In this document: in pieces, positions 35,421-44,632 of the stretch
Layout of the letters: each line of letters begins with the position of its first letter
How positions within the stretch are numbered: position 1 is the first letter of the stretch
NCBI RefSeq assembly: GCF_042666655.1
Contig: NZ_JBHTDE010000011.1
Span: 48,876 to 112,875 of the forward strand
Length of the DNA stretch: 64,000 bases
Reading direction: 5' to 3'
From: Paracraurococcus sp042666655
GTDB lineage: Bacteria; Pseudomonadota; Alphaproteobacteria; Acetobacterales; Acetobacteraceae
Program-made: the position numbers and the translations under genes
The notes under the pieces: generated by a model
What the model was told of the DNA's origin: nothing
The model's database searches: none
The model's input: only the letters and a program-made list of their open reading frames with translations

Positions 35421-36368
35421 CTAGCGCCGGGCGCGGGGCACCTTCACCGGCAGCATGACCTGGATCGGCAGCGCGGCGAAGCGGTCCAGCGCCAGGCTTT
35501 CATGCACCGCCGTCGCCTCCCGCCCCAGCAGCCGGGTGCGGATCTCGGACCGCGTGTAGAAGGGCGTGTCCTCGAGCGGGCGGACCAGCCGCGCCGTGCC
35601 GTCTTCCGACCGCGCCGGCCGCGCCACGCCCCAGAAGCCGCGCGGCAGGGCGGCGGCGGGCGGCGGCTCGACATCCTCGACCGTGCCGTCGGCGCCGACG
35701 CGCAAGGCCAGCGACTGCGCCGTGCCGTCGCGGCGTAGCGCGTTGTAGAGCACCGCGGTCTGGTCCGGCATCGGCGCGCGGCACCAGTCCCAGTCGACGA
35801 AATCCTGCTCCAGCGGCGCGCTGCCCGCATTGGTGTCGAAATAGGCCGGGCCGGACCAGCGCAGCGCGGGGCTCTCCAGCGTCACCTCCACGCGGGACCG
35901 TGCGGCGATCGGCTGCCAGCGATGCCGCCCCGCCGCATCCAGCAGGAAGGCGCGCGTCGAGACCGCCTGCGGGATCACCCGCACCGTGCCGCGCAGCCGG
36001 GTCGGGATCGGCGCGGTCACCTCCTCGATACGGATGGTCAGGGCATTGCCGTCCCATTCCATCCCGCTCGGCCCGATCTGCAGGAAGTCCGGCCCGCGCC
36101 GCAGCGCGGTGCGCGGCCGGTCGGTCATCGCCCAGCGCCGCGGCGAACCGTACAGCGCCACGTTCATGCAGCAGTGGTTCTCCGGGTCACCGGCGCCCCA
36201 GCGGCGCGACCAGGCATACCAGGGGGAGAACACCGTGCCGATGAAGGCGATGATGGTGATGCCGTGCCTGCCGTCGTCGCTCAGGGCATCGACATACCAC
36301 CAGGCATAGCCATGCGGCGGGACGGGACGGTCGAATTCCCAGCCGCGCGTCTTGATGATCGCGTTCAT
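35421..36368 (-). CDS. crtC: Carotenoid 1,2-hydratase (hydroxyneurosporene synthase)
   Basis: A 315-residue protein of the CrtC family, which adds water to the C1-C2 double bond of acyclic carotenoids (neurosporene, lycopene, rhodopin) in spirilloxanthin and spheroidene synthesis. Family features are GYAWWYVDALSDDGRHGITIIAFIGTVFSPWY, NHCCMNVALYG, FDTNAGSAPLEQDFVDWDWCR and a late FYTRSEIRTRLLG. The start at 36368 overlaps the crtD stop as ATGA, so the two are translationally coupled. It is last in the operon; downstream is the convergent FG-GAP gene. Confidence 0.93.
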   Translation of the reverse strand: MNAIIKTRGWEFDRPVPPHGYAWWYVDALSDDGRHGITIIAFIGTVFSPWYAWSRRWGAGDPENHCCMNVALYGSPRRWAMTDRPRTALRRGPDFLQIGPSGMEWDGNALTIRIEEVTAPIPTRLRGTVRVIPQAVSTRAFLLDAAGRHRWQPIAARSRVEVTLESPALRWSGPAYFDTNAGSAPLEQDFVDWDWCRAPMPDQTAVLYNALRRDGTAQSLALRVGADGTVEDVEPPPAAALPRGFWGVARPARSEDGTARLVRPLEDTPFYTRSEIRTRLLGREATAVHESLALDRFAALPIQVMLPVKVPRARR

Positions 36369-37852
36369 CGGATATCCTCCAGCACCGCCGCCGCGGCCAG
36401 CCTGCCGGACAGCGTCGCCATCGGCACGCCGGCGCCCGGATGCGCGCTGCCGCCGGCGAGATACAGGCCCGGCAGCCGGGTGCGGGCGCCCGGCCGGCTG
36501 AAGCTCGCCTGCCAGCCATGCACCGCCATGCCGTAGAGCGCGCCGCCGGTCGCCGGGAACAGCCGCTCGAAGCCGAAGGGCGTGGTCAGCACCTCGCGCG
36601 CCGGGTCGCGGGCAATGCGGAGCCCGGCGCGCTGCATGACGCCGAAGCTGGCCTCGGCCGCCGCCTCGATCTCGGCCGTGCTCATCGGCGTCGAATCGCC
36701 CCGCGCCGGCGCGTTGATCAGGCAGAGCAGGCGTTCCGGCCCGTCGGGGGGGGTATCGTCGTCGCCGCGGTCCTGGGCGCAGACATAGACGGTGGGCGCT
36801 GCCGGCACCCGCGCGCGGGCGGAGAGATCGGCGAACTCGCCGGGGTAGTCGCGCGAGAAGAAGACGTTGTGCCGCACCAGCGGGAAGCCCGCGGTCTCCG
36901 CATGCATGGCCCAGGTGATGGCGGACAGCGACCGGCGCGACCGGGGCACGGCATCGACCGCCTTGGCGACGCCCGCACCGAACCGCCCGGTGCCGATCGC
37001 CGAGGCATCCGCATTGGCGACCACCGCGGCGGCCTCGATCACCTCGCCATCCGCCAGCCGCACGCCGCGGACGCGACCGCCCTCGGTCAGGATCGCCGCA
37101 ACCTCCGCCCCGTAGCGGAACTGCGCGCCCTTGGTCTGCGCCAGCGCCTCGATGGCACGGGCGATGCGATGCATGCCGCCCTCCACCAGCCAGACCCCGG
37201 ATTGCTCGACATGCGCGATCAGCATCAGCGTCGCCGGCGCCAGGAAGGGAGAGGAGCCGACATAGGTGGCGTAGCGGCCGAACAGCTGCCGCAGCCGCGG
37301 GTCCCTGAAATGCTCGCCGAGCGCCGCCCACAGCGAGCTGAAGGGCGAGGTCTGCAGCAGCCGCCCGACGCCGCCGATCCCGGCGCGGCTGACGAGGGAG
37401 ACCGGCGTCGGCTTGCCGCCGCGGATGAAGGGACCTTCCAGCGCCGCATAGGTCCGCCTGGCCCGTGCGACGAAATCCAGGTAGCCGCGCGCCTCGGCCG
37501 CCCCGGCGAAGCCGCCGATCGCATCGGCCGAGGCGCCGACATCGGCGAACAGGTCGAGCCGCGCCGCGTCGCCGTCCCAGGCATGCCGCGCCAGGACCGC
37601 GACCGGGGCCAGCGCCAGATGGTCGGCCAGGTCGGCGCCGGCCGCGGCGAATAGCTCCTCGAAGACCCAGCGCATGGTGAAGACGGTCGGGCCGCCGTCG
37701 ATGCGTGCCTCGCCGATGGTGATCTGCCGCATCTTGCCGCCGGGTGCCGCGGCCCGTTCCAGCACCAGCACCTCCCGCCCCCGCGCGGCAAGGTCGAGCG
37801 CCGCGGCGAGCCCGCCGACGCCGGCGCCGATGACGACGACGCGCCGGCTCAT
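36365..37852 (-). CDS. crtD: 1-hydroxycarotenoid 3,4-desaturase (methoxyneurosporene dehydrogenase)
   Basis: A 495-residue CrtI-like FAD enzyme. The N-terminal VVVIGAGVGGLAAALDLAARG and ERAAAPGGKMRQ mark the FAD site. DGGPTVFTMRWVFEELF and GRYATYVGSSPFLAPATLML distinguish CrtD from CrtI, and the C-terminal GLYLAGGSAHPGAGVPMATLSG is the desaturase signature. It introduces the 3,4 double bond after CrtC has hydroxylated C1. The order crtD-crtC with ATGA overlap is usual. Upstream lie two PpsR-like sites, one of which contains a TTGACA that could be the -35 element. Confidence 0.94.
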   Translation of the reverse strand: MSRRVVVIGAGVGGLAAALDLAARGREVLVLERAAAPGGKMRQITIGEARIDGGPTVFTMRWVFEELFAAAGADLADHLALAPVAVLARHAWDGDAARLDLFADVGASADAIGGFAGAAEARGYLDFVARARRTYAALEGPFIRGGKPTPVSLVSRAGIGGVGRLLQTSPFSSLWAALGEHFRDPRLRQLFGRYATYVGSSPFLAPATLMLIAHVEQSGVWLVEGGMHRIARAIEALAQTKGAQFRYGAEVAAILTEGGRVRGVRLADGEVIEAAAVVANADASAIGTGRFGAGVAKAVDAVPRSRRSLSAITWAMHAETAGFPLVRHNVFFSRDYPGEFADLSARARVPAAPTVYVCAQDRGDDDTPPDGPERLLCLINAPARGDSTPMSTAEIEAAAEASFGVMQRAGLRIARDPAREVLTTPFGFERLFPATGGALYGMAVHGWQASFSRPGARTRLPGLYLAGGSAHPGAGVPMATLSGRLAAAAVLEDIR

Positions 37853-37919
37853 GCCACGCGATCCAGGCCTTGGCGGCGACGTATCCTCATGCGGGGAATT
37901 CAGGCGGCGCAGCGCGGAA

Positions 37920-37963
37920 TGTCAAGTTGCCGAGACACTTCACCATGCAAATCGAAACGGACA
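37920..37963 (-). promoter_or_regulatory. crtDC promoter with paired PpsR/CrtJ sites
   Basis: A perfect TGT-N12-ACA site (37920-37937) stands 8 bases from a second site, TGC-N12-ACA (37946-37963, one mismatch). On the minus strand the perfect site ends in TTGACA (a -35 match), and 17 bases later comes TGAATT, a weak -10. The operator would therefore cover the promoter 67-110 bases before crtD. The 8-bp spacing between two palindromes is the known cooperative binding arrangement for CrtJ/PpsR. Repression under oxygen or light is inferred. Confidence 0.7.
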
Positions 37964-38024
37964 CCCGGCCGCGCGGCCCGCGCATCGGTTCAGCGGGACC
38001 GTCGACACGATTCCGCGACGCCCG

Positions 38025-38051
38025 GTGACAGCGTGTAACTCGGTCTACAAT
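38025..38051 (+). promoter_or_regulatory. Possible aqpZ promoter
   Basis: GTGACA (38025-38030) and TACAAT (38046-38051) stand 15 bases apart, slightly short for a sigma-70-type promoter. TGTA...TACA (38034-38049) forms a small palindrome over the spacer. It lies about 50 bases before the aquaporin start. Weak evidence; the spacing of the palindrome (N10) does not fit PpsR. Confidence 0.3.
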
Positions 38052-38102
38052 AGACGGATGATGCGGGCACCGGAGGGGTCGCCCCGATTGGAGGGATCAG
38101 CT

Positions 38103-38887
<785 letters not shown>

Positions 38888-38888
<1 letters not shown>

Positions 38889-39436
38889 TGCGCCGCCACG
38901 CCCTGCTGGCGCTGCCGATCCTGGTGGCGCTGACGGCGCCGGCCGCCGCGCAGCCGGCCCCGACGGCGCAGCAGGAGCGGATGACCTCCTGCAACGCCGA
39001 TGCGGCGGCCAAAACCCTGGCCGGGGACGCCCGCAAGGCCTTCATGAGCGATTGCCTCGCGGGCCGGACCACGGCGGCCGCCCCGCCGCCGCTGACGGCG
39101 CAGCAGGACCGGATGAAATCCTGCAACGCCGAGGCCGCGACGAAGAGCCTCAGCGGCGAACCGCGGCAGCGCTTCATGAGCGCCTGCCTCAGCGGCAGCA
39201 CCGCCGCTGGGGCCTCCGGCGCCGCGCCGGCGGTGGCGGACGGCAGCGGCCGCTTCGCCTCCGAGGCCTCGGCCAAGCGGGCCTGCGGCGGCGACCCGGT
39301 GGTCTGGGCCAATCCCGGCAGCCAGATCTTCCATGCCGCTGGCACGCAGTTCTACGGCAAGACCGCGGATGGCGGGTACATGTGCCGCGCCGCCGCGGAG
39401 AAGGCCGGCTACAAGCTGGCGGGCGGGAAGGGCTAG
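38888..39436 (+). CDS. Secreted protein with two PsiF repeats
   Basis: A 182-residue exported protein: signal peptide RRHALLALPILVALTAPAAA, then two PsiF-type repeats of about 35 residues (QQERMTSCNADAAAKTLAGD...FMSDCL and QQDRMKSCNAEAATKSLSGE...FMSACL), each with two Cys that could form a disulfide. A C-terminal part (GRFASEASAKRACGGDPVVWANPGSQIFH...) looks like a separate small domain found in other alphaproteobacterial secreted proteins. The function is unknown; E. coli PsiF is phosphate-starvation induced. The start is coupled to aqpZ by TGATG. Confidence 0.8.
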
Positions 39437-39777
39437 CGGACCGCGCCCGGGCTTTGGGTCGGCTGCGGCGGGGCGGTGCTTCCGGCATTGGGCTGCGCGC
39501 CCATGCCCTGCGACTGCGCCCCGCCCATCGCCGCGCCGGAGCCGAGATTGCCTTCCGGGCGGCGCCGCGCCGGCGTGTCGGGCGCGCCGGGCGGAGCCGG
39601 GCTATGCAGGTTGGGCTGCGGCGTGGCGGTGCCGGCCGGCACGCCGGTCGATTGCGACTGCGCGCCGGACATCGCCGCACCGGCGCCGGTATTGCCCTCC
39701 GGCTTCGGCTGCTGCGCCAGCACGGCATTGCACGCCATCAGGGGCGCGGCAAGCGCCAGCGCCGTGAGAAGCCTCAT
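39433..39777 (-). CDS. Small Gly/Pro/Gln-rich exported protein with an internal duplication
   Basis: A 114-residue protein. The signal MRLLTALALAAPLMACNAVLAQ has a Cys in a lipobox-like place (LMAC), but ordinary cleavage after VLA is also possible. The mature part is low in complexity and holds two similar units, PEGNTGAGAAMSGAQSQSTG and PEGNLGSGAAMGGAQSQGMG, each followed by a Pro-rich linker. The start at 39777 is fixed by AGGAGG seven bases upstream. It is convergent with the PsiF-repeat gene and overlaps its stop by 4 bases. No function can be suggested. Confidence 0.7.
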   Translation of the reverse strand: MRLLTALALAAPLMACNAVLAQQPKPEGNTGAGAAMSGAQSQSTGVPAGTATPQPNLHSPAPPGAPDTPARRRPEGNLGSGAAMGGAQSQGMGAQPNAGSTAPPQPTQSPGAVR

Positions 39778-40051
39778 GGCATTCCTCCTCATTGGTTTGC
39801 CTTCCAACGCCGCAGGGCGCCTCGGGCGGCGAGGCTCACGTCGAGATGACGGGCAAGGGGACCGTGGGGCCGGGTCGCCGTTGCGGCGCCCTTCGTGCCT
39901 CCAGCCTCGGCCCCCGGCAGGCCCGCAGGCCACCCTGCGACACGGCGGGCAGCCGGCGCGGGCGGCGGCGACACGGCCATGCGCTGGCCCGCGGAGAAGC
40001 CTCGGCATCGGCGCGGCCCGATCCGGGCGACGATAGCCCGCCTGGATCGAG

Positions 40052-40140
40052 GCAAGGCCGAGGAGGGGAAAACATCCCCCATGCTGCCTGTCTGCGGGCC
40101 CGGCCCCCCGCCGCGCGGCAGGTGCCTCCTCCCTGGCCCC
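40052..40140 (+). repeat. Dispersed three-hairpin repeat, copy D (partial)
   Basis: The left hairpin is GGGGAAAACATCCCC (40065-40079) and the core is GCCGCGCGGC (40110-40119) followed by AGGTGCC, as in copies A and B; CTCCTCCCTGGCC may be a remnant of the right hairpin. It lies in the 370-base gap between the small exported protein (39777) and the flavin monooxygenase end (40148). The rest of that gap (39793-40050) has no gene I can support; it is GC-rich filler with small inverted repeats. Confidence 0.55.
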
Positions 40141-40147
40141 GCTTTTC

Positions 40148-41473
40148 CTATGCGGCAAAGAACTGGTTGGCCGGACGCGGCAAGCCGAGGTTTTCGCGCA
40201 GGGTCGCGCCCTCGTACGCGCGCCGGTAGATCCCCCGCCGCTGCAACTCCGGCACGACGTGATCCACGAAGTCGTCGAGTCCCGCAGGCAGGTAGGGGAA
40301 CATCACGTTGAAGCCGTCGCAGGCTTCGGTCTCCAGCCAGTGCTGCATCTGGTCGGCGATCATCGCCGGTGTGCCGACCATGGCGAGCCCGGCATAGCCG
40401 CCGAGCCGCTGCGCCAGTTGCCGCACCGTCAGGTTCTCCCGCCGTGCCAGGCGGATGGCGCGCTCGCGGCCGGACTTGCTGGTCTCGGTCTCGGGGATAT
40501 CCGGCAGCGGGCCATCCGGGTCGAAGGCCGAGGCATCGACGCCGAGCGCCATCGACAGCGAGGCGATGGCATTGGCGTAGTGCACCAGGCTGTCCAACTT
40601 GGCCCGCTTCGCCTTGGCCTCGTCCTCCGTCTCGCCCACCACGACGAAGCAGCCGGGCAGGATCTTCATGTGGTCGCGGTGGCGTCCCAGCCGGTCCATC
40701 CGGCCCTTGACGTCGGCATAGAAGACGCGGGCTTCCTCGATGGTGGCGGAAGCGCCGAAGACCGCCTCGGCGGTCTCGGCGGCGATCTGCCGCCCGGCCT
40801 CGGAGGCGCCGGCCTGGACGATGACCGGCCAGCCCTGGACGGGGCGGGCGATGTTCAGCGGGCCGCGGACCGACAACTCCTCGCCCTTGTGGCCGAGCAC
40901 GTGCATCCTCGCGGGGTCGAAGAAGATGCCGCTGTCGACGTCGCGGATGAAGGCATCGTCGGCGAAGCTGTCCCAGAGTCCGGTGACGACGTCGTAGAAC
41001 TCGCGGGCGCGCCTGTAGCGCTCGCCATGCGCCATGTGTTCGTCCTGGCCGAAGTTCAGCGCGGCGTCGGGGTTGGCCGTGGTGACCAGGTTCCAGCCGG
41101 CGCGGCCGCCGCTGATATGGTCCAGCGAGGCGAATTTGCGGGCGATGTGGTAGGGGTCGTTGTAGGTCGTGCTCGCCGTGGCGATCAGCCCGATGCGCTC
41201 CGTCACCATGGCCAGCGCGGACAGCAGGGTCAGCGGCTCGAAGGAGGTGATGGTGTGGCTGCGCTTCAGCGCCTCCACCGGCATGTTCAGCACGGCCATG
41301 TGGTCGGCCATGAAGAAGGCGTCGAAGCGGCCTTCCTCCAGCTTGCGGATCAGCTGGACATAGGCTTGCAGGTTGAAATTCGCATCGGGCCAGGCGCCGG
41401 GGTAGCGCCAGGCGCCGGTATGGATGCTGATCGGGCGCATGAAGGCGCCGAGGCGCAATTGCTTCGCGGCCAT
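40148..41473 (-). CDS. NtaA/DszA-family FMNH2-dependent monooxygenase
   Basis: A 441-residue member of the bacterial luciferase-like superfamily, NtaA/SnaA/DszA branch (usual length 430-460). LRLGAFMRPISIHTGAWRYP opens the barrel. FDAFFMADHMAVLN, TERIGLIATASTTYNDPYHIARKFASLDHISGGRAGWNLVT and WPVIVQAGASEAGRQIAA are conserved flavin and substrate regions. Such enzymes use FMNH2 from a separate reductase to cleave C-N or C-S bonds in chelators or organosulfur compounds. The substrate is unknown and no reductase is next to it. A glutathione transferase and a hydroxyacid dehydrogenase lie upstream on the same strand. Confidence 0.88.
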   Translation of the reverse strand: MAAKQLRLGAFMRPISIHTGAWRYPGAWPDANFNLQAYVQLIRKLEEGRFDAFFMADHMAVLNMPVEALKRSHTITSFEPLTLLSALAMVTERIGLIATASTTYNDPYHIARKFASLDHISGGRAGWNLVTTANPDAALNFGQDEHMAHGERYRRAREFYDVVTGLWDSFADDAFIRDVDSGIFFDPARMHVLGHKGEELSVRGPLNIARPVQGWPVIVQAGASEAGRQIAAETAEAVFGASATIEEARVFYADVKGRMDRLGRHRDHMKILPGCFVVVGETEDEAKAKRAKLDSLVHYANAIASLSMALGVDASAFDPDGPLPDIPETETSKSGRERAIRLARRENLTVRQLAQRLGGYAGLAMVGTPAMIADQMQHWLETEACDGFNVMFPYLPAGLDDFVDHVVPELQRRGIYRRAYEGATLRENLGLPRPANQFFAA

Positions 41474-41565
41474 GATGGATCTCCGCAGGTTGCACCCAGC
41501 CTAGCGCGGCGCGCGGGCGGCAGGACAATGCCGCCCGCGAATACCCACCATTCGCCCCGGGTCGG

Positions 41566-42168
41566 TCAGGCCGGGCGGCTGGCCGCCATCGAGGGCCGGG
41601 CGTCGAAGGTGGCGAACCAGGCGGCCAGGCCCGGGCGGCCGTTGCGCCAGGCCATGTCGCCGAAGCGGAAATCCAGCCAGCCAAGCGCGCAGCCGATGGT
41701 GATGGTGCCGATATCGACCCGGCCGGCCAGGCCGAGCGCCTGCCGCTCCAGCTCGTCCAGCGCGCAGACCATCTTGTCGGTCTGCCCGGCCTGCCATTCG
41801 GCGGACTGCTTCTCGGCCGGCCGGGTCAGCGCCTCGTAGCGCAGCAGGATGCCGGCATCCATCAGCCCATCGGCCAGGGCCTGCTCGGTCAGCGCCCGCC
41901 AGCGTGCGGCGCCGGCGGCTGGGAAGAGCTTGCCGCCGCCGCCCAGGGCATCGACGTACTCGCAGATGACGCGGCTGTCGTAGAGCACGGTGCCGTCGTC
42001 GGCGACGGCGGTCGGCACCTTGCCCAGCGGGTTGCTGGCGACGACGCTGCGGTCGCGGTTGATCGGGTGCGGCGCGGCGGGGACGCGCTCGATCGCCACG
42101 CCGAGCTCGGCGGCGCAGACGGTGACCTTGCGGGCGAAGGGGGAAGCGGCAGCGAAGAAGAGTTTCAT
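41566..42168 (-). CDS. Glutathione S-transferase family protein (third, different subfamily)
   Basis: A 200-residue protein with an N-terminal thioredoxin fold: MKLFFAAASPFARKVTVCAAEL has Ser-Pro-Phe in the active-site place, NPLGKVPTAVADDG the cis-Pro and YDSRVICEYVDAL the glutathione-binding Asp-Ser. The C-terminal helical domain contains GRVDIGTITIGCALGWLDFR. It differs from the two Ure2p-like copies in this window and is closer to YibF-type proteins. It lies 10 bases after the hydroxyacid dehydrogenase stop, and so is in one operon with it. Confidence 0.87.
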   Translation of the reverse strand: MKLFFAAASPFARKVTVCAAELGVAIERVPAAPHPINRDRSVVASNPLGKVPTAVADDGTVLYDSRVICEYVDALGGGGKLFPAAGAARWRALTEQALADGLMDAGILLRYEALTRPAEKQSAEWQAGQTDKMVCALDELERQALGLAGRVDIGTITIGCALGWLDFRFGDMAWRNGRPGLAAWFATFDARPSMAASRPA

Positions 42169-42178
42169 CGGATTGTCC

Positions 42179-43144
42179 TCAGGCGATCTCGTGGTTGACC
42201 ATGAAGGCCGGGTCGCGCTTGCCGTCCAGCACGTCGAGGATGTTGCGCGCCGCCCGCCGCGCCATCCGGGCGAGGCCTTCCTCGGTGCTGGCCGCGTTGT
42301 GCGGGCTGACGATGACGTTGGGGAAGGCATAGAGCGGGTTGGTGGCGTCCGAGGGCTCGACCTCCAGCACGTCGAGCCCCGCGCCATGCAGCCGGCCGGA
42401 TTGCAGCGCGGCGACCAGCGCGGCCTGCGAGACGATCGGGCCGCGCGCGGTGTTCACCAGGATGGCGCCGGGCTTCAGCGCGGCGAAGGCGGCGTCGTCC
42501 ATCAGATGCCGCGTCGCGCGGGAGAGCGGGCAGTGCAGGGTCACCACATCGGCCTCGGCCAGCGCGGCGTGCAGGTCGCGGGCCGGGGCAAAGCCGTCTG
42601 CGGCGATGCGCATCGGGTGGAAGCCGGGATCGATCACCAGCACCTTCATCTGGAAGGCGCGGCAGTAATTCGCCACCCGGCTGCCGATGCGGCCATAGCC
42701 GACCACCAGCGCGGTGCGGCCGGCCAGGTCCACCATCCGCGGGTTCGGCGCGTCCCACCAGCCGCCGGACTTCACGTGGCGGTCGTGGTCCAGCGCGCGG
42801 CGGGCGACGCCCAGCATCAGCATCATGGCATGCTCGGCGACGGACAGGTCGTTGGCGCCGTTGGTGACCATGACGGGGATGTCGCGCGCGGTGCAGGCAG
42901 GGATGTCCACCGTGTCGAAGCCGACGCCGTAGCGGGAGACGACCTTGAGGTGCGGCGCCGCATCCAGCGCCGCCTGGTCCACCCGCTCCAGCCAGCAGAG
43001 CACCGCATCGGCCGAGGAGAGGTGCTGGTGGAATTGCTCCACCGGCGGGTCGTGCAGCGCGACGATGTCGAGGTCGGCGCGGGCATCGAGCACGGCCATG
43101 CCGGCCGGATGCAGGGTGCGGCAAAGCAGGATGCGGTGCGGCAT
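42179..43144 (-). CDS. D-isomer-specific 2-hydroxyacid dehydrogenase
   Basis: A 321-residue NAD(P)-dependent enzyme of the phosphoglycerate dehydrogenase-like family. VVGYGRIGSRVANYCRAF is the dinucleotide-binding motif (about 149-166). Catalytic residues are the Arg of NTARGPIVSQ, the Glu of LDVLEVEP and the His of VSPHNAAST. It reduces a 2-keto acid or oxidises a D-2-hydroxy acid in the cytoplasm; the substrate is not predictable. It has no ACT domain, so it is unlikely to be SerA. It heads a small operon with a glutathione transferase. A hairpin separates it from livF. Confidence 0.9.
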   Translation of the reverse strand: MPHRILLCRTLHPAGMAVLDARADLDIVALHDPPVEQFHQHLSSADAVLCWLERVDQAALDAAPHLKVVSRYGVGFDTVDIPACTARDIPVMVTNGANDLSVAEHAMMLMLGVARRALDHDRHVKSGGWWDAPNPRMVDLAGRTALVVGYGRIGSRVANYCRAFQMKVLVIDPGFHPMRIAADGFAPARDLHAALAEADVVTLHCPLSRATRHLMDDAAFAALKPGAILVNTARGPIVSQAALVAALQSGRLHGAGLDVLEVEPSDATNPLYAFPNVIVSPHNAASTEEGLARMARRAARNILDVLDGKRDPAFMVNHEIA

Positions 43145-43178
43145 CTGTGGGCGATTCCCCGGTAAGCGTTCCACCCAT

Positions 43179-43200
43179 GCTGCCGCGAATCCGCGGCAGC
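43179..43200 (-). terminator. Hairpin after livF
   Basis: A perfect 9-bp stem, GCTGCCGCG (43179-43187) with CGCGGCAGC (43192-43200), and an AATC loop, about 28 bases after the livF stop. No T-run follows in the direction of transcription. By position it ends the liv operon and insulates the hydroxyacid dehydrogenase gene that starts at 43144. Confidence 0.6.
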
Positions 43201-43227
43201 GCGAAGGGGGCAGCGGCGGCCGCCGAC

Positions 43228-43884
43228 CTACGCCGGGGCGATCTCCCCACGCTCGATGACGAAGGTGCGTTCGACCAGCGGGCGCAGCAGTCCCGGATTG
43301 CTCTCGGTGATCAGGATGGCGACGTCGGGCAGCGCCTGGTGCAGCCGCTTGAGCGCCTCGGCGTAGCGCATCGCCAGGGCCGGGGCGAGGCCCTGGAAGG
43401 GCTCGTCCAGCAGCACCGCCCGCGTGCCGACCATCAGCGCCCGGCCGAGCGCCACCATCTTGCCCTGGCCGCCCGAAAGGCCCGCGGCACGGCGCGGCGC
43501 CAGGTCCTTCAGTTCCGGCAGCAGGGCGAAGACGGCGTCGAGCCGCCGCGCCACCTCGGCCGGGGCCAGGCGCAGCACCTCGGCCGGCAGCAGCATGTTC
43601 TCCCGCACCGAGAAGCTGCCGAACAGGCGGCGCTCCTCCGGCGCATAGCCGATGCCCAGGCGGGCGCGGTGGTGCGGCGGGACGTTCGTCGCCTCCTGTC
43701 CGTCGATCACCACGCGGCCGGCGCGCGGCGGCAGCAGGCCCATCAGGGTGCGCAGCGTGGTGGTCTTGCCGGCGCCGTTGCGGCCGATCAGGGCGACGCG
43801 GCCGCCGGGCGGGACGACGAGATGGACATCGCGCAGCACCGGCACGCCGGCGATGTCGATGGAGACGTTGTGCAGCTCAAGCAT
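43228..43884 (-). CDS. livF: Branched-chain amino acid-type ABC transporter ATP-binding protein LivF
   Basis: A 218-residue ATPase. Walker A is GRNGAGKTTTLRTLMG (about 34-49), the signature is LSGGQGKMVALGRAL, Walker B is RAVLLDEPFQGLAP, and a Gln (PFQG) follows. It has the short LivF form without the C-terminal extension seen in LivG. It powers uptake of an amino acid or related acid with LivG, LivH and LivM at the inner membrane. It starts within the last 8 bases of livG, and a hairpin follows its stop. Confidence 0.93.
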   Translation of the reverse strand: MLELHNVSIDIAGVPVLRDVHLVVPPGGRVALIGRNGAGKTTTLRTLMGLLPPRAGRVVIDGQEATNVPPHHRARLGIGYAPEERRLFGSFSVRENMLLPAEVLRLAPAEVARRLDAVFALLPELKDLAPRRAAGLSGGQGKMVALGRALMVGTRAVLLDEPFQGLAPALAMRYAEALKRLHQALPDVAILITESNPGLLRPLVERTFVIERGEIAPA

Positions 43885-44632
43885 GCGTCTCGATCCCGAT
43901 GACGTCGCGCAGCACCGCGGGGTCGGTCAGCACCTGCTGCGGCGGACCGAGGGCGGCGATGCGGCCTTGGCTCCAGACCGCGACGCGGTCGGCGAAGCGG
44001 GCGACGACGTCCATGTCGTGCTCGACGAAAACGGCCGTGACGCCGGTGTCGCGCAGCACGCGGACCAGCGTCTCGACGATACCCATCTTCTCGGCCGCGG
44101 CGACGCCGCTGGTGGGTTCGTCCATCAGCACCAGGCGGGGCTGCAGGGCGACCGCCATGGCGATGTCGGCCAGCTTGCGGGCGCCCTCGTTCAAGGCATC
44201 GGCACGGGATTCGGCGACCGGGGCCAGGCCGAAGCGGTCGAGCAGCGCCATGGCCTGGTCCCGGTAGCGGGGCCGCAGCAGCGGCGTGAAGGGCGACCAG
44301 ATGCCGGCATGCGCGGCGATGGCGAGCGCGGCGTTCTCCAGCACCGTGTGCTCGGTGAACAACTGCGGCAGCTGGAAGCTGCGGCCGATGCCGCGGCGGA
44401 CGATGGCGCGGGGCGACAGGCCGATGATCGGCTGGCCGTCATAGGTGATCGTGCCGCCCTGCGGCTTCAGGTAGCCGGTCGACATGTTGATGAAGGTGGT
44501 CTTGCCGGCGCCGTTCGGGCCGATGATGGCGAGGAACTCGCCCGGCATGACGTCGAGGTCGATGCCGTCGGCCGCCTTGACGCCGCCGAAGGCGAGCCGG
44601 AGGCCACGGGCCGAGAGAAGCGGTTGGGTCAT
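43877..44632 (-). CDS. livG: Branched-chain amino acid-type ABC transporter ATP-binding protein LivG
   Basis: A 251-residue ATPase with Walker A GPNGAGKTTFINMSTGYL (about 38-55), a degenerate signature LNEGARKLADIAMAVA and Walker B RLVLMDEPTSGVAAAE. The segment RGIGRSFQLPQLFTEHTVLENAALA is typical of LivG. It pairs with LivF to drive the LivHM channel. The ATG at 44632 overlaps the livM stop as ATGA. Confidence 0.93.
   Translation of the reverse strand: MTQPLLSARGLRLAFGGVKAADGIDLDVMPGEFLAIIGPNGAGKTTFINMSTGYLKPQGGTITYDGQPIIGLSPRAIVRRGIGRSFQLPQLFTEHTVLENAALAIAAHAGIWSPFTPLLRPRYRDQAMALLDRFGLAPVAESRADALNEGARKLADIAMAVALQPRLVLMDEPTSGVAAAEKMGIVETLVRVLRDTGVTAVFVEHDMDVVARFADRVAVWSQGRIAALGPPQQVLTDPAVLRDVIGIETHA

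Noticed and set aside
38034..38049. TGTA...TACA upstream of aqpZ as a third PpsR site
   Set aside because: The spacing is TGT-N10-ACA rather than N12, and no partner site lies 8 bp away; it also overlaps the possible -10 box.
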